DNA of 64,000 nt from positions 558,001 through 622,000 of the forward strand of contig NZ_JAUSSR010000001.1 of NCBI RefSeq assembly GCF_030812475.1. Reading direction: 5' to 3'. The translations under genes were made by a program, and so were the position numbers. Shown one piece after another: positions 45,201 to 56,200 of the stretch (position 1 is the first letter of the stretch; every line of letters starts with the position of its first letter). The notes beneath the pieces were generated by a model. It saw only the letters and a program-made list of their open reading frames with translations. It did not search any database and was not told where the DNA came from. The stretch comes from Pseudomonas lini. GTDB lineage: Bacteria > Pseudomonadota > Gammaproteobacteria > Pseudomonadales > Pseudomonadaceae.

Positions 45201-48200
45201 CCAACTGCCGTTGACCCCCAACGGCAAGCTCGACCGCAAGGCCTTGCCGGCCATCGACGGCACTCAGCAACAACGGCAACACGTCGCGCCACGCAGCGCC
45301 CTGGAAAAAGCCCTCGCGGCGATTTGGCAGGACGTGCTGGCCATCGACAGCGTTGGCCTGGAAGACAATTTCTTCGAACTCGGCGGCGATTCCATCGTTT
45401 CCATGCAAGTGGTCAGTCGCGCGCGGCAGGCCGGGATCCTGTTGAGTCCCAAGGATCTGTTCCAGCACCAGACCATCCGCAGCCTGGCCCAGGCCGCTCG
45501 CAGCGGCGAGCAGCAATCGATCGACCAAGGCCCGGCCACTGGCTCGGTGGCGTTGGCGCCGGTGCAACAGTGGTTCTTCGAGCAAACCATCCCTGAACGT
45601 CAGCACTGGAACCAGTCGCTATTGCTGGTGCCCCGTGAGGCATTGAACGTCGAGGCGCTGGGTCGTGCATTAGAGCAATTACTGACGCATCACGACAGCT
45701 TGCGCCTGCGTTACGTGCAGACCGCCGAAGGCTGGCAGCAAAGCTATGCCGTGCCGACGACCGAGTCGGTGCTGTGGCAACGCCAGGCGCACTCGGTCGA
45801 AGAACTCACCGCATTGTGCGACGAAGCCCAACGCAGCCTCGACTTGCAAAACGGCCCGTTGCTGCGGGCGCTGCGGGTGGCAATGGCTGACGGCACCGAA
45901 CGTTTGCTGCTGGTCGTTCACCACCTGGCCGTAGACGGGGTTTCCTGGCGCGTGCTGCTGGAAGATCTGCAGCGGTTCTACAGCGGCAACGGACCAGTGG
46001 CGAAAACCAGCACCTACCAGCGCTGGATGGCCCGTCTGCAGGATCATCTTCCAGCCTTTGAAAACAGCCTCGGTCACTGGCAGACCCAGCTGCAAGACGC
46101 ACCCGCCGATCTACCCTGCGATCGTCCGCACGGTGCTCTGGACAACCGCTTCGAGCACAAGCTCGAACTCACATTCGACACCGAACAAACCCGCAAACTA
46201 TTGCAGCAAGCGCCGGCGGCCTATCGCACCCAGGTCAACGACCTGCTGCTGACCGCATTGGCGCGGGCGGTTTGCCGCTGGAGCGGGCAGGGCAGCACGC
46301 TGATCCAGCTCGAAGGCCATGGCCGCGAAGACCTGTTCGACGACATCGACCTGACCCGCACAGTCGGTTGGTTCACCAGCCTGTTCCCGGTCAACCTGAT
46401 GCCGGCGAGTGACCTCGGCGACTCGATCAAATCCATCAAGGAACAACTGCGCGCCGTACCGGACAAGGGCCTGGGCTACGGCGCGTTGCGCTACCTCGGC
46501 ACCGCGGCGATTCGTGCCGAACTGGCCGCGTTACCGCAACCGCGCATCACCTTCAACTATCTGGGGCAGTTCGATCGACAGTTCGATGACGCGGCGATGT
46601 TTATCCCGTCCACCGAAGGCAACGGCGTGGCGCAAGATCCCTCGGCGCCATTGGGCAATTGGCTGACGATCGAAGGCCAGGTCTACGGCGGCGAGTTGTC
46701 CCTGAGCTGGGGTTTCAGTCGCCAGATGTTCGACGCTGAGACCATCCAGCGCCTGGCCGACGATTACGCGCTGGAGCTCAATGCGCTGATCGATCACTGC
46801 TGTGCCCTTGAAGCACCGCAAGCCACGCCATCGGACTTCCCGTTGGCACGCATCAGTCAGGCGCAACTCGACGCATTGCCGGTTGCGTCACTTGAAGACC
46901 TATATCCACTGTCGCCGATGCAGCAGGGCATGCTCTTCCACACACTGTACGAACCCGAAGTCGGCGCCTACATCAGTCAGCTGCGCCTGGACATTCAAGG
47001 CCTCAATCCGCAGCGATTCGCCGAGGCCTGGCAGGCCGCGCTGGAGCGTCACGACATCCTGCGCAGCAGCTTCCACTGGCAAGGCCTCGACACCGCGCAC
47101 CAGGCGATTTTCCGTCAAGTCGTGCTGCCGCTTGAAGTGCTTGAAGCCACCGACACCGATGCCCTGGCCGACGCCGAGCGCGCCCAGGGTTTCGAATTGG
47201 GCCGCGCACCGCTGTTTCGCCTGAAGCTTGTTCAAACGGGCACCACTGACTGGCACCTGATCTACACCAGCCACCACATTTTGATGGACGGCTGGAGCAA
47301 CGCGCAGTTGCTCGCCGAAGTTATCCAGCAGTACGGCGCCGTGCAATCGCTGCCGGCGCCAACCGGGCATTACCGCGACTATCTGGGCTGGTTGCAGCAG
47401 CAATCGGCCACCGCTGGCGAGCATTTCTGGAAAGCGGCATTGGCGCCTCTGGAAGCCCCTACCTTGCTGGCCGAAGCCCTGCGTCCACCGGTGGGCACCG
47501 AGGGTAGCGAAGCGTACCGCGTCGCCCTCGACAGCGGCGCAACCCAGCGCCTGGCCGAGTTCGCCCGCCAGCAGAAAGTCACCCTCAACACGTTGCTGCA
47601 GGCGGCCTGGAGCCTGTTGTTGCAACGTTACACCGGCCAGGACTGCGTGGTCTTCGGCGCTACCGTGGCCGGCCGATCCGCGCCGCTGCCAGGGATCGAA
47701 GAGCAACTGGGACTGTTCATCAACACCTTGCCGCTGGTCTGCGCGATGAAGCCGGATCAGACCGTCAGCCAGTGGCTGGGCGAGTTGCAAGGGCTGAACC
47801 TGGCCATGCGCGAGTTCGAGCATGTGCCGCTTTACGATATTCAGGGGTGGGCGGGGCAGCAGGGGGCTGCGCTGTTCGACACCCTGCTGGTGTTCGAAAA
47901 CTTCCCGGTGGCCGAAGCGCTGAAACAGGGCGCACCGGCCGGGCTGTCGTTCGCCAACCTGCACAATCACGAACGCACCCACTATCCGTTGACGTTAGGC
48001 ATCGAACTGGGCGAAGGATTGAGCCTGGACTTCAGTTATGACGCGGCGCGGTTCAGTGCAATGCAGGTTGCCGGATTGGCGGCCAATCTGCAGCACCTGC
48101 TGATGCAATGGGTGGCGCTCCCGGATGCGGCACTCGGGGCGCTGGAGCTGCTCGATGTCGACGACAAAGAGGCTGCGATCGCGATCAGCCAACCGGCGGC

Positions 48201-51200
48201 GGTCGAGTTATCCACCTCCCGTCTGGTGCACGAACAGATTGCTGCCCAAGCCGCCGTCACGCCAGATGCGCTGGCATTGCGGGTCGACGGTCAGAGCCTG
48301 AGCTACGGCCAGTTGAACACTCAAGCCAATCGCCTGGCCCACCGTCTGATCGAAAACGGTGCCGGTGTCGGCAAGCGCGTGGGCCTGGCAGTGCATCGCG
48401 GTCCGCAACTGATCGTCAGCCTGTTGGCGGTGCTCAAAAGCGGCGCGGCCTATGTACCGCTGGACCCGAAATACCCGGCCGAACGCCTGGCCTACCTGAT
48501 CGACGACAGCCGTCTCGACCTGCTGCTGTGCGAGTCCGGCCTGCTGGAAGATGTGCCAGGCGTGCTGCGTCTCAGCCTCGAAGACAATACCGCTTACCCT
48601 GACAGCGATCCGCAAAACCACGCAGTCGCCGAAGACCTGGCCTACATCATCTACACCTCCGGCTCTACCGGCCAACCCAAGGGCGTCGCCATCTCCCACG
48701 CGGCGCTGCGCGAGTTCAGCCAGACCGCTGCCGACTATTCGCTGCTGTCACCTGCGGACCGCGTACTGCAGTTCGCGACCTTCAGTTTCGATGGCTTCGT
48801 CGAGCAGTGCTTCCCGGCATTGTGCGTCGGCGCGGCATTGATCATGCGTGGCGACGACCTGTGGGATGCCGGTCGACTCGCCGCCGAAATCGTCCAGCAA
48901 GGTGTGACTGTCGCGGACTTGCCGGCGGCTTACTGGTATTTGCTGGCGCGCGAATGTGCGAATGGCGTGGTGAGCAACCTGGGCAATTTGCGCCAGGTTC
49001 ACGTCGGCGGCGAAGCCATGTCGGTGGAAGGTTTGCGCTTGTGGCATCAGGCCGGTTTGAGCCATGTGCGTTTGCTCAACACCTACGGCCCGACCGAGGC
49101 GACCGTGGTGTCCAGCGTTCATGAATGCCGTCTCGAGGATGCCAGCGACGCGTTTGGCATCCCGATCGGCCGCGCCATCGCCGGTCGTGCATTGTATGTG
49201 CTGGACGCTGCCGGTCAGCTGCTGCCAAACGGCGGCGTTGGTGAATTGTGCATCGGCGCTCCGGCCAGCCTGGCGCAAAGCTACTTCGATCGTCCGGCGC
49301 TGACCGCCGAACGTTTTCTGCCGGACCCGTTTGCCCGTGAGCCGGGCGCGCGCCTGTACCGCAGCGGTGACCTCGCGCGTTACAACGTCGACGGCAATCT
49401 GGAATACGTCGGCCGCATCGATCATCAAGTGAAGATTCGCGGTTTGCGCATTGAAATGGGCGAGATCGAAGCCTGCCTGCAAGCCCGCGAGGAAGTGCGC
49501 GAAGCGGCCGTCATTGCCCAGGACGGGACGCAACTGGTGGCGTATGTCGTCGCCAGCGGCGCGGTGGTTTCCCAGGCGGATTATCTGCAAGGGCTCAAAA
49601 CCGTTCTGCGTCAGTCGCTTCCGGAATATATGGTGCCGAGCCACCTGATCCTGCTGGCCGAATTGCCGCTCAACAACAACGGCAAGCTCGACCGCAAAGC
49701 TCTGCCACGCGTTGAAGCCGGCGATGCTCAACGGGATTTCGTAGCCCCGGCCGAAGGTCTTGAAGCGCAACTGGCGCTGATCTGGCAAGAGGTGTTGCAG
49801 GTCGAGCACGTGGGCCGTGACGACAACTTCTTCGAACTGGGCGGCCACTCGTTGCTGGTGCTGCAGGTGATCTCTCGCGTGCGTCAGCAGTTGCAGCTCG
49901 AACTGTCGGTAAACAGCCTGTTTTCTGCGGCGAATCTGGCGGAATTTGCCGAGCGTGCAGCACTGTCCACTGTCAGCGGCCAACCGGCGCTGCAGCGTGC
50001 AGCGGTCGATCAGCCACAAATTCTGTCTTACGCCCAACAGCGTCAATGGATTCTCTGGCAGCTGGACCCGCAAAGTCCGGCCTACAACATTCCGGCCGCG
50101 CTACGCCTCAAGGGCACGCTGAATCGCGAGGCCCTGCGCGAAGCCTTCACTCAACTGCAGGCCCGTCACCAAACCCTGCGCACAACCTTTGAGCAGGACG
50201 GCCAGCAGGCGCGTCCGGTGCTGCACGACAATCTGGCATTGCAACTGGATGAACGCGTGCTCGATCAATCGTCGATCGACAATGCCATAGCCGTAGAAAT
50301 CGCCCATCCGTTTGACCTGCGCAACGGTCCGCTGTGGCGCGTGATGCTGCTGCAACTGAACCCCGACGAACACGTGCTGGTGCTCACCGTGCATCACATC
50401 GCAGCCGATGGCTGGTCGATGCAGGTCATGGTCGATGAGTTCAGTGCGTTGTATCAGGCGGCCGTCGAAGGCAAGGCTGCGAGCCTGGCGAGCCTGCCGG
50501 TGAACTACAGCGACTACGCCCGCTGGCAGCGCGACTGGCTGCAAGCCGGCGAGGGCGCACGCCAACTCACTTGGTGGCGCGAACAACTGGCAGGCAGCCA
50601 GGCACCGCTTGAATTACCGAGCGAACTGACACGTCCGGCCCGCCGCACCGAGCGCGGCGCCAGCCTGGCCTTGAACGTTGAACCTGAGCTGCTGGCCGGT
50701 TTGCGCCAACGCGCCCAGGAACACCAGGTGACGTTGTTCATGCTGTTGCTGGCCAGCTTCCAGACTTTGCTGCATCGCCAGAGCGGGCAGTCGGGCATCA
50801 GCGTCGGCGTGCCGAGCGCCGGGCGTTCTCGTCTCGAAACCGAAGGCCTGATCGGCTTCTTCGTCAACACCCAGGTACTGCGTGCCGAGATCGACGGGCA
50901 GCAGCCGTTCAGTGCCTTGCTGCAGCAGGTCAAGCAGATTGCACTGGGCGCCCAGGCCCATCAGGACTTGCCGTTCGAGCAACTGGTCGATGCCTTGCAG
51001 CCTGACCGCAGCCTCAATCACAGCCCCATGTTCCAGGTGCTCTACAACCACCAGCAGCAGTTGGGCGCGAGCGTCGAGCGCAGGGTTGCAGACTTGAGCG
51101 TCGAGCGTCTGCACTGGCAGCAACACACCACCCAGTTCGATCTGGTGCTCGATACCCAGGAGCAGGGCGAAACCCTCGACGCCAGCCTGACCTACGCCAC

Positions 51201-53208
51201 GGATCTGTACGATGAGGCGTCCATGCAGCGCCTCGCCGAGCAGTGGCTGAACCTGTTGCGAGCGGTGGTCAAGGATCCGCAGCAACGGGTCGCCGAACTG
51301 CCGTTGCTGCAAGCGCCGCACTACGATGCGCTGATCCAGCACTGGAACCCGGCGTTCGAGGCGCAACCGCCGTCGCCAACCTTGCACCAGCTGTTCGAGG
51401 CCCAGGCTGCGCAACAGCCGAACGCCGTCGCGCTGGTTTACGAAGGCGAACATTTGACCTACGCCGCGCTCAACACCCAGGCCAACCGCCTGGCGCGCAA
51501 ACTGCGCGAGCAGGGCGTCGGTCCCGAGGTGCGGGTCGGCATTGCCACCGAGCGGGCAATGCCGCTGGTGGTGGGCTTGCTGGCGATTCTCAAGGCCGGT
51601 GGCGCCTACGTGCCGCTTGACCCGCAGTACCCGGCCGAGCGCCTGAGCTACATGATCGAAGACAGCGGCATCACCCTGCTGCTGACCCAACAACACTTGA
51701 TCGACGGTTTGCCGGCACGCGACGGCGTGCAGGTGCTGAGCCTGGATTCGCTGCAACTGGATGCCTACAGCACTGAAAACCTGCAAGCGCTGGCAGCCCC
51801 GGAAAACCTTGCCTACGTCATCTATACCTCCGGCTCGACCGGTCGGCCGAAGGGCGCATTGCTCAGCCATGCCAACGTCGGGCGTCTGCTCACGGCCACC
51901 GCTGACGCGTTCAACTTCGGCCCGGACGATGTCTGGACCCTGTTCCATTCCTACGCGTTCGATTTCTCTGTGTGGGAGCTGTTCGGCTCGCTGTGCACCG
52001 GCGGGCGCCTGGTCATCGTGCCGTATTACATCAGCCGCGAGCCGCAAGAATTCCATCGCCTGCTTTGTGATGAGGGCGTGACCGTGTTGAACCAGACCCC
52101 GACCGCCTTCCGCCAACTGTTGCCGATTGCCTGTGCCAGCCCGCGAAACATGGCGCTGCGCCAGGTGATTTTCGGCGGCGAAGCCCTCGAAGTCGAGAGC
52201 CTGCGTCCATGGTTCGAACGCTTTGGCGACCAACAGCCGACCCTGGTCAACATGTACGGCATCACCGAAACCACGGTGCACGTGACCTACCGTGCGATCC
52301 GCCTGGTCGACCTCGACGGCAAGGCCCAGAGCCCGATCGGCCTGCCGATCCGCGACTTGCGCTGGTACTTGCTCGACAGCCAGTTGCAACCGGTGCCGGT
52401 GGGTGTGGCGGGGGAGTTGTACATCGCCGGCGCTGGTTTGGCCCGTGGTTATCACGGCCGTTCCGGCCTGACCGCCGAGCGCTTCGTGCCGAGCCCGTTC
52501 GATGCCGCGCAACGCCTCTATCGCAGCGGCGACCTGGCCCGCCAGCGTGCTGACGGCAGCATCGACTACCTCGGCCGCATCGATCAGCAAGTAAAGATTC
52601 GCGGTTTCCGCATCGAACTGGGGGAAATCGAGGCCGCTCTGCTGGCGCAGCCGGGGGTGCGCCAAGCGGTGCTGAGCGTGCACGCGGGCGATGCCGGGCC
52701 GCAGCTGTGCGCCTACGTCGTGGCCGAACAAACCCCGCACGATCCGATCGCCTGGCGCGACACCCTGCGCGCCGCGCTCAAGGTCGATCTGCCGGACTAC
52801 ATGGTGCCGAGCCACTGGCTGTTGCTGGAGGCCTTGCCGCTCACCGGCAACGGCAAGCTCGACCGCAACGCGCTGCCGCTGCCCGATACCGAGGACTGGC
52901 AACGACCGTTCGAAGCCCCTGAAGGCGACCTCGAACAGCACCTGGCAGCGATCTGGGCCGAGGTGCTCGGCGTGGCGCAGATCGGTCGGCGCGACAACTT
53001 CTTTGAATTGGGCGGGCACTCGCTGCTCGCCGCCCAGGCCAGTGCCCGGGTGGAACTGGAACTGGGCATCGAGCTGCCGCTGCGCGCGCTGTTCGAATCC
53101 ACCGACCTGCAGGCTTATGCCGCCATGGCCGGGCAACACGCCCCGGCTGACAACGATGCACGTCTTGATGCGCTCGAGTCGCTTCTGGACGAGATGGAGA
53201 TCAACTGA
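42244..53208 (+). CDS. pvdI: Pyoverdine NRPS, three modules (C-A-T-E / C-A-T / C-A-T)
   Basis: This is a 3654-residue non-ribosomal peptide synthetase. Domains (residues): C1 50-490 (LCL type), A1 515-1010, T1 1020-1085 (GGDSI), E1 1105-1530, C2 1550-1980 (DCL), A2 1993-2490, T2 2505-2570, C3 2590-3030 (LCL), A3 3045-3550, T3 3562-3625. All C and E domains keep HHxxxDG. Hand-read specificity codes: A1 DLWNNALTYK (Ala-like), A2 DGEDHGTVVK (basic, Lys-type in pyoverdine NRPSs), A3 DFWNIGMVHK (Thr). Expected product segment: D-Ala, Lys, L-Thr. C1 being LCL fits acceptance of the L-Dab end of the PvdL product. There is no thioesterase domain. Its stop overlaps the next NRPS start (TGATG). The pvdI symbol follows its probable place after PvdL. 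Confidence 0.9.
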   Translation: MNAEDSLKLARRFIGLPLEKRRMFLAALHKEGVDFARFPIPAGVEADDRQALSYAQQRMWFLWQLDPQSGAYNLPGAVRLTGRLSLAALEQAFANLVSRHETLRTVFQRQADDSLLQVPASAPLVIDQVDFSTLPTTERERAVAQAAEQQSLLPFDLSVGPLLRVTVLKLAEQEHVLLLTLHHIVSDGWSMNVLIDEFIRCYDAFEAGTQPQLAPLPIQYSDYALWQRRWLEAGEQARQLDYWQAQLGSEHPVLELPTDHPRPPMPSYRGTRYEFAVDAQLAEQLRTTAQKHNITLFMLLLGAFNVLLHRYTGQTDIRVGVPIANRNRGEIEGLIGFFVNTQVLRTQLDGQTRVDELLRAIKETALGAQAHQDLPFERLVEALKLERSLSHTPLFQVMYNHQPQVADISTVSTASGLALGVIEWEGRTTQFDLTLDTYEKGGKLHAALTYANDLFDAATIARMARHWTYLLHGMVSDSQQRIGDLPLLEKTEYQRIVHDWNRADESFALDQCVHELISQQVAQNPTALAVTFGHKQLTYAELDVQANRLAHKLIELGVGPEVRVGVAMQRSDTLLVALLAVLKAGGAYVPLDPDYPAERVAYMFEDSRALVLLTEQSVAATLNVAADTQVLLMEYGPWADYPGSAPVTAVTPDNLAYVIYTSGSTGKPKGVAIAHRNVLALIDWSKAVYGREDIQGVLASTSVCFDLSVWELFVTLANGGSLIIARNALELPQLPARDQVRLINTVPSAINALQRDGQIPSGVRIINLAGEPLKQSLVDALYQQSTVEHVYDLYGPSEDTTYSTWTRREAGGHANIGRPLKHTASYLLDAELQPVPQGVSAELYLAGAGITRGYLARPGMTAEKYVPNPFASNGERLYRTGDLTRYQPDGTLQYVGRADHQVKVRGFRIEPGEIEARLLQQDAVRELAVLAQDGNNGQQLVAYIVPSDPALLNDIDAQATLRETLKAALRQHLPDYMVPAFLLFLVQLPLTPNGKLDRKALPAIDGTQQQRQHVAPRSALEKALAAIWQDVLAIDSVGLEDNFFELGGDSIVSMQVVSRARQAGILLSPKDLFQHQTIRSLAQAARSGEQQSIDQGPATGSVALAPVQQWFFEQTIPERQHWNQSLLLVPREALNVEALGRALEQLLTHHDSLRLRYVQTAEGWQQSYAVPTTESVLWQRQAHSVEELTALCDEAQRSLDLQNGPLLRALRVAMADGTERLLLVVHHLAVDGVSWRVLLEDLQRFYSGNGPVAKTSTYQRWMARLQDHLPAFENSLGHWQTQLQDAPADLPCDRPHGALDNRFEHKLELTFDTEQTRKLLQQAPAAYRTQVNDLLLTALARAVCRWSGQGSTLIQLEGHGREDLFDDIDLTRTVGWFTSLFPVNLMPASDLGDSIKSIKEQLRAVPDKGLGYGALRYLGTAAIRAELAALPQPRITFNYLGQFDRQFDDAAMFIPSTEGNGVAQDPSAPLGNWLTIEGQVYGGELSLSWGFSRQMFDAETIQRLADDYALELNALIDHCCALEAPQATPSDFPLARISQAQLDALPVASLEDLYPLSPMQQGMLFHTLYEPEVGAYISQLRLDIQGLNPQRFAEAWQAALERHDILRSSFHWQGLDTAHQAIFRQVVLPLEVLEATDTDALADAERAQGFELGRAPLFRLKLVQTGTTDWHLIYTSHHILMDGWSNAQLLAEVIQQYGAVQSLPAPTGHYRDYLGWLQQQSATAGEHFWKAALAPLEAPTLLAEALRPPVGTEGSEAYRVALDSGATQRLAEFARQQKVTLNTLLQAAWSLLLQRYTGQDCVVFGATVAGRSAPLPGIEEQLGLFINTLPLVCAMKPDQTVSQWLGELQGLNLAMREFEHVPLYDIQGWAGQQGAALFDTLLVFENFPVAEALKQGAPAGLSFANLHNHERTHYPLTLGIELGEGLSLDFSYDAARFSAMQVAGLAANLQHLLMQWVALPDAALGALELLDVDDKEAAIAISQPAAVELSTSRLVHEQIAAQAAVTPDALALRVDGQSLSYGQLNTQANRLAHRLIENGAGVGKRVGLAVHRGPQLIVSLLAVLKSGAAYVPLDPKYPAERLAYLIDDSRLDLLLCESGLLEDVPGVLRLSLEDNTAYPDSDPQNHAVAEDLAYIIYTSGSTGQPKGVAISHAALREFSQTAADYSLLSPADRVLQFATFSFDGFVEQCFPALCVGAALIMRGDDLWDAGRLAAEIVQQGVTVADLPAAYWYLLARECANGVVSNLGNLRQVHVGGEAMSVEGLRLWHQAGLSHVRLLNTYGPTEATVVSSVHECRLEDASDAFGIPIGRAIAGRALYVLDAAGQLLPNGGVGELCIGAPASLAQSYFDRPALTAERFLPDPFAREPGARLYRSGDLARYNVDGNLEYVGRIDHQVKIRGLRIEMGEIEACLQAREEVREAAVIAQDGTQLVAYVVASGAVVSQADYLQGLKTVLRQSLPEYMVPSHLILLAELPLNNNGKLDRKALPRVEAGDAQRDFVAPAEGLEAQLALIWQEVLQVEHVGRDDNFFELGGHSLLVLQVISRVRQQLQLELSVNSLFSAANLAEFAERAALSTVSGQPALQRAAVDQPQILSYAQQRQWILWQLDPQSPAYNIPAALRLKGTLNREALREAFTQLQARHQTLRTTFEQDGQQARPVLHDNLALQLDERVLDQSSIDNAIAVEIAHPFDLRNGPLWRVMLLQLNPDEHVLVLTVHHIAADGWSMQVMVDEFSALYQAAVEGKAASLASLPVNYSDYARWQRDWLQAGEGARQLTWWREQLAGSQAPLELPSELTRPARRTERGASLALNVEPELLAGLRQRAQEHQVTLFMLLLASFQTLLHRQSGQSGISVGVPSAGRSRLETEGLIGFFVNTQVLRAEIDGQQPFSALLQQVKQIALGAQAHQDLPFEQLVDALQPDRSLNHSPMFQVLYNHQQQLGASVERRVADLSVERLHWQQHTTQFDLVLDTQEQGETLDASLTYATDLYDEASMQRLAEQWLNLLRAVVKDPQQRVAELPLLQAPHYDALIQHWNPAFEAQPPSPTLHQLFEAQAAQQPNAVALVYEGEHLTYAALNTQANRLARKLREQGVGPEVRVGIATERAMPLVVGLLAILKAGGAYVPLDPQYPAERLSYMIEDSGITLLLTQQHLIDGLPARDGVQVLSLDSLQLDAYSTENLQALAAPENLAYVIYTSGSTGRPKGALLSHANVGRLLTATADAFNFGPDDVWTLFHSYAFDFSVWELFGSLCTGGRLVIVPYYISREPQEFHRLLCDEGVTVLNQTPTAFRQLLPIACASPRNMALRQVIFGGEALEVESLRPWFERFGDQQPTLVNMYGITETTVHVTYRAIRLVDLDGKAQSPIGLPIRDLRWYLLDSQLQPVPVGVAGELYIAGAGLARGYHGRSGLTAERFVPSPFDAAQRLYRSGDLARQRADGSIDYLGRIDQQVKIRGFRIELGEIEAALLAQPGVRQAVLSVHAGDAGPQLCAYVVAEQTPHDPIAWRDTLRAALKVDLPDYMVPSHWLLLEALPLTGNGKLDRNALPLPDTEDWQRPFEAPEGDLEQHLAAIWAEVLGVAQIGRRDNFFELGGHSLLAAQASARVELELGIELPLRALFESTDLQAYAAMAGQHAPADNDARLDALESLLDEMEIN

Positions 53209-56200
53209 TGGAACACACCACTGCCCAGCGTATCGCCAGCCGCTTCGCCGGCCTGTCTGCCGACAAGCGCCGCGAGTTTCTGCAACGCATGCAAGAGCAG
53301 GGCGTGAGCTTCGGCCAACTGCCGATCCCGCCCGCTGCCGAGCCGCAAGCCAGCTTCGAACTGTCCTACGCGCAGCAGCGCCAATGGTTCCTCTGGCAGC
53401 TCGATCCGCAGAGTTCGGCGTACAACATTCCGGCCGCCCTGCGTTTGCACGGGCCGCTGAATGTCGCAGCCTTGCAGCAGAGTTTCGACGTGCTGCTGGA
53501 GCGGCATCAGAGCCTGCGCAGCCGTTTCGTCGAAGACGACGGCCTGGTGCTGCAGACGCTGGCCGAATTAAATTCATTGCCGATCGAACAGATCGACCTG
53601 CGCGGCGCACCTCAGGATCACCGCCTCGATCTGGCGATGAAAACCGTCGAGCAGGAGATTGCCCGGCCGTTCGATCTGGAGCACGGTCCGCTGCTGCGGG
53701 TCAGCCTGTTGCAGCTCGACGCCGAAGATCATGTGCTGTTGCTGACCCTGCACCATATCGTCACCGATGGCTGGTCGATGGGCGTGTTGGTGGAGGAGTT
53801 TTCCCGGCTCTACGCCGCCCATTGCCAAGGGCAGGGCGCTGCGCTGGATGCACTGCCGATCCAGTATTGCGACTACGCCCTGTGGCAACGCCGCTGGATG
53901 GAAGCGGGCGAGCTGGAGCGTCAGCTCAACTGGTGGCGCGACACCCTGGGCAGCGAACAACCGCTGCTGGAATTGCCGACCGATCGCCCGCGCCCGGCGC
54001 AACCGAGCCAATGCGGCGCGCGGCTGGATTTCGCCCTCGATGCGACCCTGGCCAGCGGCCTGATGAGCCTGGCCAAACAGCGCGGCGTCACGCCATTCAT
54101 GCTGTTGCTGGCAAGCTTCCAGGCCTTGCTCTATCGCTACAGCGGTCAGTCCGACGTGCGCGTTGGCGTGCCGATTGCCAACCGCAATCGCGCGGAAACC
54201 CGAGGCCTGATCGGCTTCTTCGTCAACACCCAGGTGATGCGCGCCGAACTGGACGGGCGCCTGCCGTTCAGCCAGTTGCTCGACCAGACCCGTGCCGCTT
54301 CGCTGGACGCCCAGGACTATCAAGACTTGCCGTTCGAGCGCCTGGTGCAGGCGCTGCAAGGTGAGCGCAGCCTGAGCCACAGCCCGCTGTTCCAGGTGAT
54401 GTTCAACCATCAGCAAGCCAGGCCGGCGGCAGTCAGCGGTTTGCTCGCCGGGCTGCGGGTCGAGGCGCTGACCGCCACGGCCCACACCACCCAGTTCGAC
54501 CTGCAGCTGGACACGCAGGAAGAGGGCGACAAACTGTTCGCGAGCCTGACCTACGCCACCGATCTGTTCGACGCCGAGCGCATCGAACACCTGGCTCGTC
54601 ATTGGCGCAACCTGTTGGCCGGGGTGCTGGCGAATCCGCAATGCCCGCTCGCCGAGCTGCCGCTGCTGGATGCCGACGAGCGTCTGCGCATTCTGGCTGA
54701 CCTCAACGACACCGCCCAGGCTTATCCAGGCGAAGTCTGCGTGCAGCGGCATTTCGAAGAACGTGTGATTGAAGACGGTGAGGCGACCGCCTTGGTGTTC
54801 CAGGGCCAGTCCATGAGTTACGCCGAGCTGAACCTGCGCGCCAACCGCCTGGCCCATCACCTGCGCGCCCAAGGCGTCGGCCCGGAAGTGCTGGTGGGGA
54901 TTGCCTGTGACCGCTCGCTGGATATGGTCGTCGGCCTGCTGGCGATCCTCAAGGCCGGGGGCGCCTATGTGCCGCTGGACCCGGAATACCCGCTCGATCG
55001 CCTGAGCTACATGATCCAAGACAGCGGCATATCGCTGTTGCTGACCCAGGAACACCTGCTGGCGCAATTGCCAACCCCGGAGAACGTACGCACCCTGTGC
55101 CTGCACGCCGGGAATGACTGGCTGAGCGATCTGTCGGGCACTGATCTGCCGAACCTTGCCGTCGCGGAAAACCTTGCCTATGTGATCTACACCTCCGGTT
55201 CCACGGGCAAACCCAAAGGCGCGGGCAACCGCCATGTCGCGCTGCACAACCGTCTGGAGTGGATGCAGCAAGCCTACAACCTGCTGCCAACCGACCGCGT
55301 GCTGCAAAAGACGCCGTTCAGTTTCGACGTGTCGGTGTGGGAATTTTTCTGGCCGCTGATGAAAGGCGCGACCCTGGTCATCGCCGCCCCCGGCGAGCAC
55401 CGCGATCCCCAGCGCCTTGCGGCGTTGATCGTCGAACAGGCGATCACCACGCTGCACTTCGTGCCGTCGATGCTCTCCGCGTTCATCAGTGCCGATGAGT
55501 CGCTGGCCTGCACCTCGTTGCAGCGGATCATCTGCAGCGGCGAAGCGCTGCCGATGGAACTGCAACGCCAGACCTTGCGCAGCTTGCCCCAAGCCCATCT
55601 CTACAACCTCTATGGCCCGACCGAAGCGGCCATCGACGTGACCCACTGGACCTGCGTCGAAGAAGGCCGCGACAGCGTGCCGATCGGCCGACCGATCGCC
55701 AACCTGCGCACCTGCATCCTCGACAGCGAATTGCAACCCTTGCCGCTGGGCGCGGTGGGCGAGTTGTACCTGGGCGGTGTCGGCCTGGCTCGTGGTTATC
55801 ACCGTCGTGGCGCGCTGACTGCCGAACGTTTCGTGGTCGACCCGTTCGGCAGAGGTGAGCGCCTGTACCGCACCGGCGACCTGGCACGCTACCGCGCCGA
55901 CGGCGCCATCGATTACTGCGGGCGTATCGACCATCAGGTGAAAATTCGCGGTTTGCGCATCGAGCTGGGGGAAATCGAAGCGCGCCTGCAAGCACATGCC
56001 GACGTGCAGGAAGCCGTGGTGCTGGCCCTCGACGGCCCGAGCGGCAAGCAATTGGTGGCGTACATCGTGCCGCAGGATCGCGACTTGATGAGCGCCGATG
56101 CCGAACAACAAGGGGCGTGGCGCGAAACCTTAAAGAGCCATTTGCTGGCGAGCCTGCCGGATTACATGGTGCCGGCCCAGATCGTGCTGATCGAACAGAT

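Noticed and set aside
50614..53610. 998-codon minus-strand open frame opposite the NRPS genes
   Set aside because: Antisense shadow of A and C domains. Similar shadows recur opposite every module; no domain is recognisable.
52691..54364. Plus-strand frame bridging the two NRPS genes
   Set aside because: It is out of frame with both NRPSs. The Arg/Pro-rich composition is a frame artefact.
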